Shown: positions 34,508-44,153 of the stretch, piece after piece
Position numbering within the stretch: the stretch's first letter is position 1
Layout: every line of letters starts with the position of its first letter
DNA from: Nitrospirales bacterium
GTDB lineage: Bacteria > Nitrospirota > Nitrospiria > Nitrospirales > UBA8639
Direction: 5' to 3'
NCBI GenBank assembly: GCA_022828225.1
Contig: JAJEJG010000005.1
Coordinates: 186,001-250,000, forward strand
DNA: 64,000 bases
The notes under the pieces: model-generated
Told to the model about the DNA's origin: nothing
The model's input: only the letters and a program-made list of their open reading frames with translations
The model's database searches: none
Position numbers and translations under genes: made by a program

Positions 34508-34798
34508 ATGCTTGAGGTTCGCCAAACCGATGTCTATGCCCAATGGTTCAGGCGGCTTCGAGACAGACAGGCAAAGGCGCGCATCAACGCTCGTATCAGG
34601 CGGCTGTCATTAGGCAATCCAGGAAATGTGCGAGCGGTTGGAGAAGGCGTGTCTGAGCTTCGCATAGACTACGGGCCTGACTATCGCGTTTATTTCGTAC
34701 AGCGAGGACAATCTTTGGCGCTCTTGCTGGCCGGTGGCGATAAGAGTACCCAAGATCAGGATATCGAAAAGGCACGCAACCTGGCGAAAGAGCTATAG
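34508..34798 (+). CDS. higB: RelE/HigB-type toxin
   Basis: 96 residues: FRRLRDRQAKARINARIRRL, then SELRIDYGPDYRVYFVQRG, the RelE-family core that often cuts mRNA on the ribosome. The antidote gene begins 9 nt after its stop (toxin-first order of HigBA). Confidence 0.85.
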   Translation: MLEVRQTDVYAQWFRRLRDRQAKARINARIRRLSLGNPGNVRAVGEGVSELRIDYGPDYRVYFVQRGQSLALLLAGGDKSTQDQDIEKARNLAKEL

Positions 34799-34807
34799 GA
34801 GGCGACA

Positions 34808-35104
34808 ATGGCAAAAGTCCAAACCCGGCCGTGGGACGCGGCGGATCACCTGGAAACAAAGGAAGACATCGTGCTCTACCTTGAAGCGGCTTTTGAAGAC
34901 GGCGACCCTGGACTCATCGCGGCTGCGTTGGGCGACGTGGCGAGGGCCAAGGGGATGACAAAGGTCGCCGCCGACGCCGGTTTGGGTAGGGAGAGCCTGT
35001 ACAAGGCACTGTCACCGGATGGCAACCCGGAGTTGGCCACCGTGCTCAAGGTCATGCAAGCCCTGGGCCTCCGGCTTCATGCGTCCACTACGACCGTTCG
35101 ATAA
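34808..35104 (+). CDS. higA: HigA-type antitoxin
   Basis: 98 residues. The HTH region KGMTKVAADAGLGRESLYKAL and the GNPELATVLKVMQALGLRL segment mark the HigA antidote family. It also resembles the orphan antidote at 18445. It probably represses its own promoter with HigB. Confidence 0.87.
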   Translation: MAKVQTRPWDAADHLETKEDIVLYLEAAFEDGDPGLIAAALGDVARAKGMTKVAADAGLGRESLYKALSPDGNPELATVLKVMQALGLRLHASTTTVR

Positions 35105-35438
35105 CATGAGTCTAGCCCACGTCGGATTGCGCTACACTCATCCGACTACCTAGGACTACGGTTTCCTCTCTTGCTGTCACCCTCGACATTGTTAATCGAG
35201 GATCCAGGGTTTTTTCTTCGTCCGTGAAGACTAAAGACACTGAATTTCCCCTCGAAGATGTCGGGGACGAGAAAGGAAGGGCGGGCACACAGGCCCGCCC
35301 CTACGCATAGGAACCATGATTCTGTAGGGGACGACCTGCGTGTCGTCCCGAGTCGTTACAAACAAAGAAACAAGCCAAGACTCTGGATTCCCGCTAGCGA
35401 CATGCGGGAATGACAGTAAGCAGGCAAGGTTCGCGGGC
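35105..35438. repeat. Intergenic repeat tract
   Basis: 334 bp without a gene. It has family C palindromes (about 35175-35275 and 35380-35418), and between them a pair of GC-rich segments (GGGCGGGC..GCCCGCCCC; GGGGACGACC..GTCGTCCC) that could form hairpins. Confidence 0.6.
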
Positions 35439-36470
35439 TCAGGGCACGAGGATGATTTTGCCGAACATCTTGCGAGAGAGCATGTGTTCCTGGGCTTGGC
35501 GGGCTTCGGATAAGGGGAAGACCGAGTCCACGACCGGACGGACGGTTCCGGCTTCGATGAAGCGGCCGGCTTCCAGGAGTTCGGCGCGAGTGCCCATGTA
35601 GGATCCCCGGATCGTCAATTGCCGGGAATAGACGTAGCGCATATCCAACGGACTCTCCGGTCCGGACGTGGCGCCGCAGGTGATCAACCGTCCCCCGCGC
35701 GTCAACGATCGCAAACACTGGTCCCAGACCGCCTGGCCGATGTGCTCGATGACCATGTCCACCCCGCGGCCATCGGTGAACGTCAGGACGCGTTCGGTCA
35801 CGTCCTCCCTGGCATGGTTGATCACAAGCGCCGCGCCGATCGCTTGGGCCTTTTCGATTTTGTCGTCCGTGCCGACCGTACTGATCACCCGTGCCTCAAG
35901 CCGGCGGGCGAACTGGATCGCCATGCTGCCGACGCCGCTCCCGGCTCCCATGACCAGCACGGTTTCCCCGGATCGCACGTCCCCCAGGGTTTTCACCATG
36001 TGCCAGGCCGTGACCGACACCAGGGGATAGGCCGCGGCTTGTTCAAAGGTCAACCCGGGAGGCATCGGCAACAGGTTTCTTGCGGGGACCTTGACGTATT
36101 CCGCGTAGCCTCCGTGAACCCCGGCGCCCACGAGGTGATACGTCGGGCAGAAATTATCCTTCCCGGCCAGGCAGGCCTCGCACTGCCAACAACTGATGCC
36201 CGGGGAAATGACCACGGACTGTCCGATGGGATAGGCCGCGTCCGTGCCCTCTCCGATTTGTTCGACTACGCCGCTCACGTCGCACCCGGAAATGTGCGGG
36301 AGCGGGATCGTATAACCGGGAATTCCCTGGCGGATCCAAATGTCCAGGTGATTCAGTGCGCAGGCTTTGACGCGGACCAGGACTTCACCGGCCCGGAGCG
36401 AGGGAACCGGGACGTCTTCAAGCGTGAGCTGTTCCGGGCCGCCGTGATGATGGAAGGTGACTGCTTTCAT
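35439..36470 (-). CDS. Zinc-type alcohol dehydrogenase/quinone oxidoreductase
   Basis: 343-residue MDR-family reductase. Catalytic-zinc region: VKACALNHLD and a GCDVSGVVEQIGEG; structural zinc cysteines in ISCWQCEACLAGKDNFC; the nucleotide-binding GAGSGVGSMAIQ. Substrate unknown. It starts 13 nt after the PhzF-like stop on the same strand and is the last gene of a minus-strand run. Confidence 0.85.
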   Translation of the reverse strand: MKAVTFHHHGGPEQLTLEDVPVPSLRAGEVLVRVKACALNHLDIWIRQGIPGYTIPLPHISGCDVSGVVEQIGEGTDAAYPIGQSVVISPGISCWQCEACLAGKDNFCPTYHLVGAGVHGGYAEYVKVPARNLLPMPPGLTFEQAAAYPLVSVTAWHMVKTLGDVRSGETVLVMGAGSGVGSMAIQFARRLEARVISTVGTDDKIEKAQAIGAALVINHAREDVTERVLTFTDGRGVDMVIEHIGQAVWDQCLRSLTRGGRLITCGATSGPESPLDMRYVYSRQLTIRGSYMGTRAELLEAGRFIEAGTVRPVVDSVFPLSEARQAQEHMLSRKMFGKIILVP

Positions 36471-36483
36471 GGGGAGAGCATAT

Positions 36484-37416
36484 CTAGAACAGGAGTTTTC
36501 CTTCAGCCACCATCACGGCTTGTCCTCCCACCTTGATCTCCTGGATGGCATCGTCATCGGAGAACACCTGGACCGTGATCCGTGAAGGCCGGTCGATTTC
36601 ATAGCCCTGTTCCATGAAGACTTCGGTGGTCGGGCCCACGTCCACGACACCGTTCTTGACGAGATACGCGCCGAGGGCGCCGCTGGCGCTGCCCGTGGCC
36701 GGGTCCTCCCAGATCCCGATGGGCGCCGCGAACATGCGCGTATGCACGTGCGCCCATTCTTCCACGGTCACCGGCGTAAAGACCATGATGCCGTTGGCCC
36801 CGAGTTTGTCGCAGACTTCCTTGATGCCAGCCGGGTCGGCTTGAATCGATTTCACCGCGGTCAGGGTCCGGACCGGGACGATGGCAACCGGCAAGCCGGT
36901 CGACACCACTTCGATGGGCAGGTGCGTTTCCGTAATCGCGGTCTTGTTGACCCCCAAGGCCTTGCTGACTTCGTAGAGGTCCTGAATGCTTTCGGCCGTT
37001 CCCAAAAATTGCGGCTTGGGCTGAGTCATGATGACGTTGTCCACCTGCCCGTCCACCACGTGTAACTCCACGGGAAAGAGGCCGATGTTGCATTCGAAGA
37101 CGTATCGCGTCAGCGGTTGCGTCAAAGGAAATTTCTGTAACAAACTCAGCACGAAAAAGGTGCCGATCACCGGATGGCCGGCAAACGGAATTTCCTGGGT
37201 GGGGGTAAAGATACGGAGTTTGACGATCGCCGCCGGGTCCGTCGGAGGCACTACGAAGACGGTTTCCGAGAGATTCATCTCACGGGCGATCTGTTGGAAT
37301 TCCCGCTCGGTCAAATCCGTGGCGTCGGGAATCACGGCCACGGGATTGCCGCCGAACGGCTCTTCCGCAAACGCGTCCGCCGTGTAAAATAGAAGCGATC
37401 GGGTGGGAGTCGTCAT
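36484..37416 (-). CDS. PhzF-family isomerase-like protein
   Basis: 310 residues. FGGNPVAVIPDATDLTE, then the NLSETVFV segment with the catalytic glutamate, and GGYxxxPG... DPATGSASGALGAY near the end are PhzF marks. The family includes diaminopimelate-epimerase-like isomerases. The start at 37416 was preferred to 37437. Co-oriented with the radical SAM gene 60 nt upstream and the dehydrogenase 13 nt downstream. Confidence 0.82.
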   Translation of the reverse strand: MTTPTRSLLFYTADAFAEEPFGGNPVAVIPDATDLTEREFQQIAREMNLSETVFVVPPTDPAAIVKLRIFTPTQEIPFAGHPVIGTFFVLSLLQKFPLTQPLTRYVFECNIGLFPVELHVVDGQVDNVIMTQPKPQFLGTAESIQDLYEVSKALGVNKTAITETHLPIEVVSTGLPVAIVPVRTLTAVKSIQADPAGIKEVCDKLGANGIMVFTPVTVEEWAHVHTRMFAAPIGIWEDPATGSASGALGAYLVKNGVVDVGPTTEVFMEQGYEIDRPSRITVQVFSDDDAIQEIKVGGQAVMVAEGKLLF

Positions 37417-37476
37417 ACGCGGAGAACCCGCAGCCACGTCCCCGCCCGCACGATGGAGGCGAAGGTCGTCACCATG

Positions 37477-38715
37477 TTACGCACTGAACGGCAGGGCCTC
37501 GTACTCGGCAGCCCGGGCATTCCGAACGTAGTCTTCCACGAAATTTTGCAGGGTCCCGTTCCGGTAGAGCCGTGAATTGGCGAACTTGGTGTCGATCTTA
37601 TGGAGGACCTTGACCTTCACCCCGGTCTTCTTCGTGAATTCGTCCAGGGTCACGCCCTTGATATCCATGTTCGTCCCCCGGCCCGATTCCATGATACATT
37701 TGGGGATATGCAACCGTTTCTGGCCGGTCAACCGTTCGCGGATATCCTCGAACGTCAGCAACACGGTGCAATCGGAATCCCCGCCCAGCGTCGTATTCGG
37801 CACGAACAGGTAGCGCACCCGGTGCTTGCGATACATGTTCAGGATCTTGTGAACGCTCTTGGCCATCACGACCGTATCTTTTTTCTCCAGTTCCAGGGAA
37901 TCGAACGCGCTCACGATGCGCTTCCGATTGAGAAACGCGGTCACGTAGGCTTCGGTGTGGATCGTGGTCAAATTCGGCAGCCCGGCGTCATATATCCGTT
38001 CGGCTTCAACGCCCAGCGCCTTCCGGCCCTGGCGCATGAGACCGGCGGTCTCATCCTTGACGCCCTTCACGGGCGTGAGACAGCCCATCCACAACACGCA
38101 TTTCTGGTTGACTTTCGAAATCTCCTTCGCGTCCTCGGACATGGTGTGTTCGTCAAACGCGTAAAAGTTGGCCGACGACACCGCGGGGCCGTCCAACACT
38201 TTCATCAGGTGCCGCACGGACGGCGCATGCGGCATCATCTGCTGCCGGTACCGGCTCAGGGTAATGACCGACAATTCAAAGTTGATCCGCCCGGGATATT
38301 GTTCCACCAGCTTATGAATCTTGGGCACGTGGACGAAGCCTACCGTGAAAAACTGGATGTTCTTGTCGGTGTACTTCAAAAAATCTTCGACCCATTCCAT
38401 GGCCTTGGGATGGAGGAACAGGTCGGTCCATTCCATGTACTCATTGCCGCCCAAACACCAGAACTGCATGGGGTCCGTGGGCTTGGCATTGATGTAATTG
38501 AGGATGAATTCCCAATCATCCTGCGTGGTTTTCGGCGGGTCCTGGGTCTCGCGGTAGGAATGGTCGAGTTCGTAGCAAAAGGTGCATTCGACCGGGCACT
38601 TCTTGCCCAGGCTCAAGGGGATTTTGCCCGCGTCCATTTCGCGGATCAAGACTTCCCGATACCCTTTGTCCTGAAGCACCAGCGTCGGCTCCAGGACCGG
38701 CAGATCACTTCCCAT
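37477..38715 (-). CDS. Radical SAM protein of unknown function
   Basis: 412 residues with a canonical CX3CX2C cluster motif KKCPVECTFCYE (C40, C44, C47). No B12 domain precedes it and no SPASM domain follows. The C-terminal ~90 residues contain LTFEDIRERLTGQK and FVEDYVRNARAAEYE. Product unknown. The upstream neighbours are two B12-radical SAM enzymes; the downstream ones are a PhzF-like protein and dehydrogenase, so a short biosynthetic route is possible. Confidence 0.8.
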   Translation of the reverse strand: MGSDLPVLEPTLVLQDKGYREVLIREMDAGKIPLSLGKKCPVECTFCYELDHSYRETQDPPKTTQDDWEFILNYINAKPTDPMQFWCLGGNEYMEWTDLFLHPKAMEWVEDFLKYTDKNIQFFTVGFVHVPKIHKLVEQYPGRINFELSVITLSRYRQQMMPHAPSVRHLMKVLDGPAVSSANFYAFDEHTMSEDAKEISKVNQKCVLWMGCLTPVKGVKDETAGLMRQGRKALGVEAERIYDAGLPNLTTIHTEAYVTAFLNRKRIVSAFDSLELEKKDTVVMAKSVHKILNMYRKHRVRYLFVPNTTLGGDSDCTVLLTFEDIRERLTGQKRLHIPKCIMESGRGTNMDIKGVTLDEFTKKTGVKVKVLHKIDTKFANSRLYRNGTLQNFVEDYVRNARAAEYEALPFSA

Positions 38716-38948
38716 TGCTACAACCGTTCTCTTTGTTTGTGGTCACTCACTGATTGACAATGCCCCCTCACCCCGGCCTCGTTCATCTCCTTCTGTCATC
38801 CCGGACTTGATCCGGGATCCAGTGTCTTTTCTGTTTTTATCGCTCATAACGGCAAAGACGCTGGATTCCTGCTTTCGCAGGAATGACATCGTGACTTCAT
38901 TGACACCGTGACAACGCGTTTGCCACACTTCGGTGCGCGAGAACCCCG

Positions 38949-39227
38949 TTGACGATTATGCCTTCACCGACTGCAAACACGGAAGAGCCGGTGGCTCAAG
39001 CCCTCGAACTCTTCAATCTCACCCTGCCGCTGAACTCCACGACGCTGCACCAACGGTACCAGGAACTTCTGGTCACTTGGCATCCGCACCGGTACGCCAA
39101 CCTGACCAACAATCCCACCAAGTATATGCAGATGTACAAGAAAGCGGAGACGATGACCAAGGAAGTGCAGGCCGCGTACACACTGCTGAAGGAGTATCTG
39201 GAACACCACGGTCACGCGCCTTCCTGA
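38949..39227 (+). CDS. J-domain-like protein
   Basis: 92 residues. FNLTLPLNSTTLHQRYQELL then VTWHPHRYANL resembles the J-domain helix II and loop, but the HPD motif reads HPH, so Hsp70 stimulation is unlikely. It lies on the opposite strand between the radical SAM genes. Function unknown. Confidence 0.55.
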   Translation: MTIMPSPTANTEEPVAQALELFNLTLPLNSTTLHQRYQELLVTWHPHRYANLTNNPTKYMQMYKKAETMTKEVQAAYTLLKEYLEHHGHAPS

Positions 39228-39299
39228 CCCTTCGGCTCCGCTTCTCTCCGCTCCCTTCGGCTCCGCTCAGGGCAGGCGGCGGGCCTGACGGGCCACACC

Positions 39300-41264
39300 C
39301 TACGTGGTCGAATGGCTGACCACCCGCGTCATCCCCGGTTCCCCCTCTTTGCCGCCTTCGGGGTCCACCTTGGCCACCGGCCACGTGATCAACCCCGCCA
39401 CGGTATCGGGCGCGGCGTCGGCAGGACTGTGCCGGGTGGCGTAAATTTGCGGTAACCGGTTCGTGCCGAAGCGTGAAATGTAGAGGAAGATCTGCTCGCG
39501 GGCGTTGATCCGCACGGCCCAGGGTTCAAAATCGTTCTGGTAAAACTCCTCGCACAACTGCATGGCATCCAGGCAACTCAAGGTCCCCGGTTCGTTCAGC
39601 GTGTAATAGTAATCCAGGGGCATGTCGTATTCGTCCTGCTTCTGAATCGTAATGCCGAATTTGTCTGGATTCCTGACCATCGGCGTATGGCGATAGGCCA
39701 CGAAGTAAAACAACTCGACCGAATGGATTTCGGTTTTGTTGTCGATCAGGAACTGCCGTGTCTCCTCGGCTTCCGCCCTGGTCTCGCCGGGGAATCCGTA
39801 AAACGCCATGACGTGATTCCAAATGCCCGCCTTCGCGGCTTCCCGTAAATTGTTTTCGATCACGCTCTTCCGCGCATGCTTGTCCATGAGTTCCAGGACG
39901 CGCTCATTGGCCGACTCCATCCCGTAGTACAGGGTCTTGCAGCCGGACTCCGCGGCCAGCCTCCAGGTTTCAGGGTCCTGGAGCGTCTCCTCAAAGCGGA
40001 TCAACGTGGTCCACTTGATGCCCACCTGTTCTTCGACCAGGAGTTGGGACACCTTTTTGAAGAGCGCGGGCGGATAGGATTCGTCGGCAAAGAGAAAGTG
40101 ATCGGCCTGGTAGAGTTCCTTGAGCGCCTTGACTTCCCGGACCACGTCCTGGGCCGGCTTGCCGCGATACTGGTCGAAGTACCCTTGCCCGTGATCGCAG
40201 AACGTGCACCGCCCCCAGTAACAGCCCCGGGTCGCCAGATACGGCAGGATGCGCGTAGGCACGAAATAGGAATCCAGGGGCAACCCTTCAAAATCGGGCA
40301 ACGGGAGCGCCGTGGTCTTTTCCGTATAAATCTCCGAATTGATCCGGACGTGCCCATTTTCCCGGTACATCAGGTTGGGCAGCGATTGCCATGTTCGATC
40401 CCCTGCCAGGGCCTCCAACAACCACACGAGCGCATGTTCGCCCTCATACATGATGGCCGAATCGAACACGGACGAGAAAAACGGCTCCTGTTTCGCCAAG
40501 TCTTCCTGAAGCCGCGTGATCACATTCCCCCCGACGGTGACGTGGATATCCGGGAACGCTTCCTTGATCATTTTGCAGAAGGTGAATCCCGCGATCATTT
40601 GCATCTTCGTCCCGATGGAGACGCCGACCACGTCGGGGCGTTCCTTGGCGACCGAGGACAACACCAACTGCCGGCATACGTCCCGGTACACGTTCACCTG
40701 CTCGTCGTCCAAACACTCAAGGACTTCATTCGAGACCCCGGGCCGGTAGCCCAAATTGCTCTCCATGGGGTAATACACCAGCGAGGCGGGGAAATACGCC
40801 GCGGAGATGTACCGCATGACGTCACGAAACACGTTCAACGCCCATTCCAATTTATCGGCTTCGTAGAAATCGTCGCTCCGGTTGATGCGTTTCGCTTCCT
40901 CGGCGTTCGCGGCCAATTCCATCACGTCGAAGGCCAGGGCCTCCTCCAGACAGGCTTTCTGGTCGATCTCCTTATCACTCAATCCTTCGCGCGGCTCCTT
41001 GGCTTCGAGCGCCTTGAGTTGCTGGACCATGCGCGCGTTGACCCAGATCAGGAACATGTCGCTGAAGAACAACTCGTACATTTCGATGTTGATGTCCCGC
41101 TGCACGACCTCGTGCCCGTTTTCCCGAAGCACGGCCGTGAGACTCGGCAACGCCAGGTACGGAGCCGTGGGGACCCATTCCGGCGGGAAGAGCAGCATGG
41201 TTTTCAACTTCCGGCCGCTCTTGGTCTTCGGCGCCGCGTTATCGATGTTGATGAGGGAAGACAT
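39300..41264 (-). CDS. B12-binding radical SAM protein, paralogue 2
   Basis: 654 residues. The N-terminal cobalamin-binding-type domain (LLFPPEWVPTAPYLALPSLT) has a ~120-residue helical insertion. The radical SAM cluster motif is at about 348-358: ATRGCYWGRCTFCDHG, a CX4CX2C spacing (C-YWGR-C-TF-C). It starts with a TGATG overlap against the upstream paralogue. The two proteins are clearly homologous throughout. Product unknown. Confidence 0.85.
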   Translation of the reverse strand: MSSLINIDNAAPKTKSGRKLKTMLLFPPEWVPTAPYLALPSLTAVLRENGHEVVQRDINIEMYELFFSDMFLIWVNARMVQQLKALEAKEPREGLSDKEIDQKACLEEALAFDVMELAANAEEAKRINRSDDFYEADKLEWALNVFRDVMRYISAAYFPASLVYYPMESNLGYRPGVSNEVLECLDDEQVNVYRDVCRQLVLSSVAKERPDVVGVSIGTKMQMIAGFTFCKMIKEAFPDIHVTVGGNVITRLQEDLAKQEPFFSSVFDSAIMYEGEHALVWLLEALAGDRTWQSLPNLMYRENGHVRINSEIYTEKTTALPLPDFEGLPLDSYFVPTRILPYLATRGCYWGRCTFCDHGQGYFDQYRGKPAQDVVREVKALKELYQADHFLFADESYPPALFKKVSQLLVEEQVGIKWTTLIRFEETLQDPETWRLAAESGCKTLYYGMESANERVLELMDKHARKSVIENNLREAAKAGIWNHVMAFYGFPGETRAEAEETRQFLIDNKTEIHSVELFYFVAYRHTPMVRNPDKFGITIQKQDEYDMPLDYYYTLNEPGTLSCLDAMQLCEEFYQNDFEPWAVRINAREQIFLYISRFGTNRLPQIYATRHSPADAAPDTVAGLITWPVAKVDPEGGKEGEPGMTRVVSHSTT

Positions 41265-43159
41265 CAGACGTTCGCCAGTTCTTCGGAACTCTGTTCCGGC
41301 GTGATGCGGAATTGGAGGGCCGGCAGCTTGTTGGTGCCGAAATGCGCCACGTAGAGGAAGACGTATTCGCGGATGTAGATCTTCAAATCCCAGCCGGCGT
41401 AATGGTTCTGCTCGAACTCTTCAAACACCCGTTCGGCGTCCTCGACGCCCAGCCCCTCCTTCACGGTGAAGTAATAATCCAGGGCCAGGTCCCATTCGGG
41501 GTTTTTGTAAAACGTAATGCCCCACCGCTCCGGGTCCTTGGCCACCGGGGTATGCTTGCTGAGATCGAAGGTGCCGAAGCCGATGGAATGCACGTGATCC
41601 CTGTTATCCTCCAGGAACTGCATGGAGAACTTCGCGTCCTCGTACCGCTCGCCCGGGAACCCGAAAAAGCCCATCACGTGGTTCCACACCCCGTGTTTCG
41701 AGGACAATTCCAGGCTTCGTTGAATCACCTCCGTGGTCGTGGCCTTGTCCATGAGTTTCAGAACCCGCTCGCTGCCGGATTCATAGCCCATGTGGAGGAA
41801 CTTGCACCCCGAATCCTCGGCATCCTGCCACACCTCGTCGTCCAGCAGGCTCTTCTCGAAGCGGATGTGCGTGGTCCACGCGATGCCCAACTGGTGTTCC
41901 TTGAGTTGACGGGTCAGTTTGCGGAAAAGGGCCGGGGGATAGGATTCGTCGGTAAAGTGAAAATGCCGCGTCTGATACTTGTCGCGCAGGAACCGGACTT
42001 CCTCGATGATTTCCTGGATCTTCTTGGTCCGGTAGCCGGCCGTGTAGCCTTCGCCGTGATCGCAGAACTCGCACCGGCCCCAATAGCAGCCCCGCGTCGC
42101 CAGATAGGGCAGCACGGGTTCCGGCACGAAGTACCGGTCCATCGGGAGCCCGTCGAAATCCGGGGGCGGCAGGTCGGCCATGTTCTCGGAAGACGTGACC
42201 GGCGACGTATGAATGCCCGCTTCGTCCCGCCACAGGAGGTTCGGAATCTCGTTGAAATCGCGATCCGTCCCGACCGCTTCCACCAATTGCAGGAACGCGG
42301 TTTCGCCCTCGTACACCACCGCGGTGTCGAACAGCGCAAACAGGTTGGGCGTCGTGGGCAGCACGTCGCGCAAGCGGGTCACGGTATTGCCGCCGATGGT
42401 CACGTGGATCTCGGGGAACTGCTCCTTGATCATGGCGCAGAAGGTCAGCGTGGAAAACAGTTGCTGCCGCAACACGATGGAGATGCCGATGATCTCCGGC
42501 TTGTCTTCAAAAATGGCCGGCTTGACGATATGCTCGAACACGTCGCGATACACGTTGACTTGCGTATCCTCGACCGCGGCCAGCACCTCCGAGGACATGA
42601 AGAGTTTATACGACAGGTCCGTTTCCATCGGCGGCATACAAATGCGCGCGGGCGCGTACACCAGGGAAATCGTCGCGGTCACCTCCCGAAACACGTTCAT
42701 GGCCCATTCGAGTTTTTCCGCCTCGTAGAACTCCGGGGACCGGATGATCGCCTTGGCGCGCTCGGCCTGTTCGATCAAGTCCGCCACGCGAGACCGCGTG
42801 CATTCGCACAAGGCCATCTGCAACTGGGTTTCTTCTTCCGAGAGCCCCCGGTCCCGGGCCAGTCGTTTCAACCGGTCCAGTTGCTGGGGTACCCGTTTCA
42901 GCACGCGCTTGAGAAAGTCCGCGCTGAAATACCAATCGTACATTTCGAGGTTGACGTCCTTCTGCACCACGTCATGCCCGGCCCGTCGCAAGAACGCGGT
43001 CAACGTCGGCAGACTCAGGTAGGGCTCGGAGGGATACCAGTCCGGCGGGAAGATCAGCATGACCTTCTTCTTGGGTCCGCCGTTACCCTGGGATTCCGTG
43101 CGGCGCTGCTTCAGAAGCTGCGGGCTGATCAGCCCGCCTTTATTATAGTCGATCCTCAT
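41264..43159 (-). CDS. B12-binding radical SAM protein, paralogue 1
   Basis: 631 residues from ATG 43159; a longer frame to 43231 was rejected. VMLIFPPDWYPSEPYLSLPT starts the B12 domain and ATRGCYWGRCEFCDHGEGY (near 355) is the CX4CX2C cluster. Long helical insertions and a TIM barrel follow. The stop overlaps the next start (TGATG). The pair resembles radical SAM methyltransferases or RiPP-maturases, but no precursor peptide is seen. Confidence 0.85.
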   Translation of the reverse strand: MRIDYNKGGLISPQLLKQRRTESQGNGGPKKKVMLIFPPDWYPSEPYLSLPTLTAFLRRAGHDVVQKDVNLEMYDWYFSADFLKRVLKRVPQQLDRLKRLARDRGLSEEETQLQMALCECTRSRVADLIEQAERAKAIIRSPEFYEAEKLEWAMNVFREVTATISLVYAPARICMPPMETDLSYKLFMSSEVLAAVEDTQVNVYRDVFEHIVKPAIFEDKPEIIGISIVLRQQLFSTLTFCAMIKEQFPEIHVTIGGNTVTRLRDVLPTTPNLFALFDTAVVYEGETAFLQLVEAVGTDRDFNEIPNLLWRDEAGIHTSPVTSSENMADLPPPDFDGLPMDRYFVPEPVLPYLATRGCYWGRCEFCDHGEGYTAGYRTKKIQEIIEEVRFLRDKYQTRHFHFTDESYPPALFRKLTRQLKEHQLGIAWTTHIRFEKSLLDDEVWQDAEDSGCKFLHMGYESGSERVLKLMDKATTTEVIQRSLELSSKHGVWNHVMGFFGFPGERYEDAKFSMQFLEDNRDHVHSIGFGTFDLSKHTPVAKDPERWGITFYKNPEWDLALDYYFTVKEGLGVEDAERVFEEFEQNHYAGWDLKIYIREYVFLYVAHFGTNKLPALQFRITPEQSSEELANV

Positions 43160-43405
43160 ACTCGTCACTCCCAAGGACTGAATCCGGACAAAAGAAAAGC
43201 CTATCCCGGACAAGACCCCCCTTGATGCCACTCATTCTATGCCTTGGGAAAATAGCGGTCAAGGATTGTGTAAGTATGGGTGAGGCAGCATAGGACAAGG
43301 CCTCGGTCTTATAAAACCCTCGCCCCTGGAGGGAGAGGGTAGGGTGAGGGGGGGGCAGTCCGTAGGTCAGGAAGGACAAGATGTCTTCGCAGGTACGGCC
43401 GCGCT

Positions 43406-43861
43406 TCAACCTTTGTCCCCGCGACCGGATACCTCATCCAGGTACCGGACTTGCAACTTGTCGAAGCGCTCGAAGTCGCGGTCGTTGGTGAGAATCGCGG
43501 CAATGCCGTGCTCTCGGCACAAGGCGGCGATCTGCGCATCGAACATCAGGTTGCCTCGCGCATCGGCCCTGCGTACCGTGGTCTCGAGATGCCGGAGAAA
43601 ATCGGCACCCGGCAGGGCGACGTGGCACGTCGGCGCGGCCACGATCCCGTTGATGAAGTCCATCGCTTGGGCAATCGTGGAAGGAGGATTGAAGACGCGT
43701 CGATGCGTGACAACGCGCATGAACTCGGTCAGGCAGAAAACCGGCAGAGCCCACGGCTCCGCCCCTTCGGCCAACCGGACCAGTTCGGCCGTCGCCACGG
43801 CATTGAACTCGGTCTCGCGGCGGTGTGCGTAGATCAGGACGTTGGTGTCGACGGCTATCAT
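43406..43861 (-). CDS. vapC: PIN-domain toxin VapC (second module)
   Basis: 151 residues opening MIAVDTNVLIYAHRRE (PIN D5). A later FDAQIAALCREHG and ILTNDRDFERFD give the other acidic residues. It overlaps the VapB stop by 4 nt. Confidence 0.87.
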   Translation of the reverse strand: MIAVDTNVLIYAHRRETEFNAVATAELVRLAEGAEPWALPVFCLTEFMRVVTHRRVFNPPSTIAQAMDFINGIVAAPTCHVALPGADFLRHLETTVRRADARGNLMFDAQIAALCREHGIAAILTNDRDFERFDKLQVRYLDEVSGRGDKG

Positions 43862-44094
43862 TCGTGATCAAGCACGTCGTAGAGGGCTTCCCTGTCCGAG
43901 ATGTCGACGTTGGGCGGACGCTTCCCCTTCACGGCGGTAATTCGGAGCTTGAAACCCGGCCCCTTGCGAGGGATGGCCATCAGTTTCGCCCGCAGGGCAT
44001 TTTCGACGAACCGCGTAAGCGTGACGCCGTCCCGTGCGGCACGCTCCTTGGCGTGACGTAAAACCTGATCGTCCAAATTGAGCGTGGTCTTCAT
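43858..44094 (-). CDS. vapB: VapB-like antitoxin (second module)
   Basis: 78 residues. MKTTLNLDDQVLRHAKERAA resembles the CopG/VapB ribbon-helix-helix opening. The C-terminal acidic stretch SDREALYDVLDHE would cover the toxin. ATG 44094 was chosen because of the compact fold; the frame extends to 44145. Confidence 0.82.
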   Translation of the reverse strand: MKTTLNLDDQVLRHAKERAARDGVTLTRFVENALRAKLMAIPRKGPGFKLRITAVKGKRPPNVDISDREALYDVLDHE

Positions 44095-44117
44095 GAGAGG
44101 TTGGCCTCGGCCTGACG

Positions 44118-44153
44118 TATGGCTAAACCATATCAGATCAACCATATATATGG
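44118..44153. promoter_or_regulatory. Paired palindromes upstream of vapBC-2
   Basis: TATGG-CTAAA-CCATA (44118-44132) and the perfect 12-mer CCATATATATGG (44142-44153), 24 nt before the vapB ATG. Likely operators for autoregulation. Confidence 0.5.

Noticed and set aside
37600-38757. 385-residue plus-strand open frame
   Set aside because: Antisense shadow of the radical SAM protein gene; no domain motifs.
41312-43225. 637-residue plus-strand open frame
   Set aside because: Antisense to the B12-radical SAM gene, low-information and His/Arg-rich.
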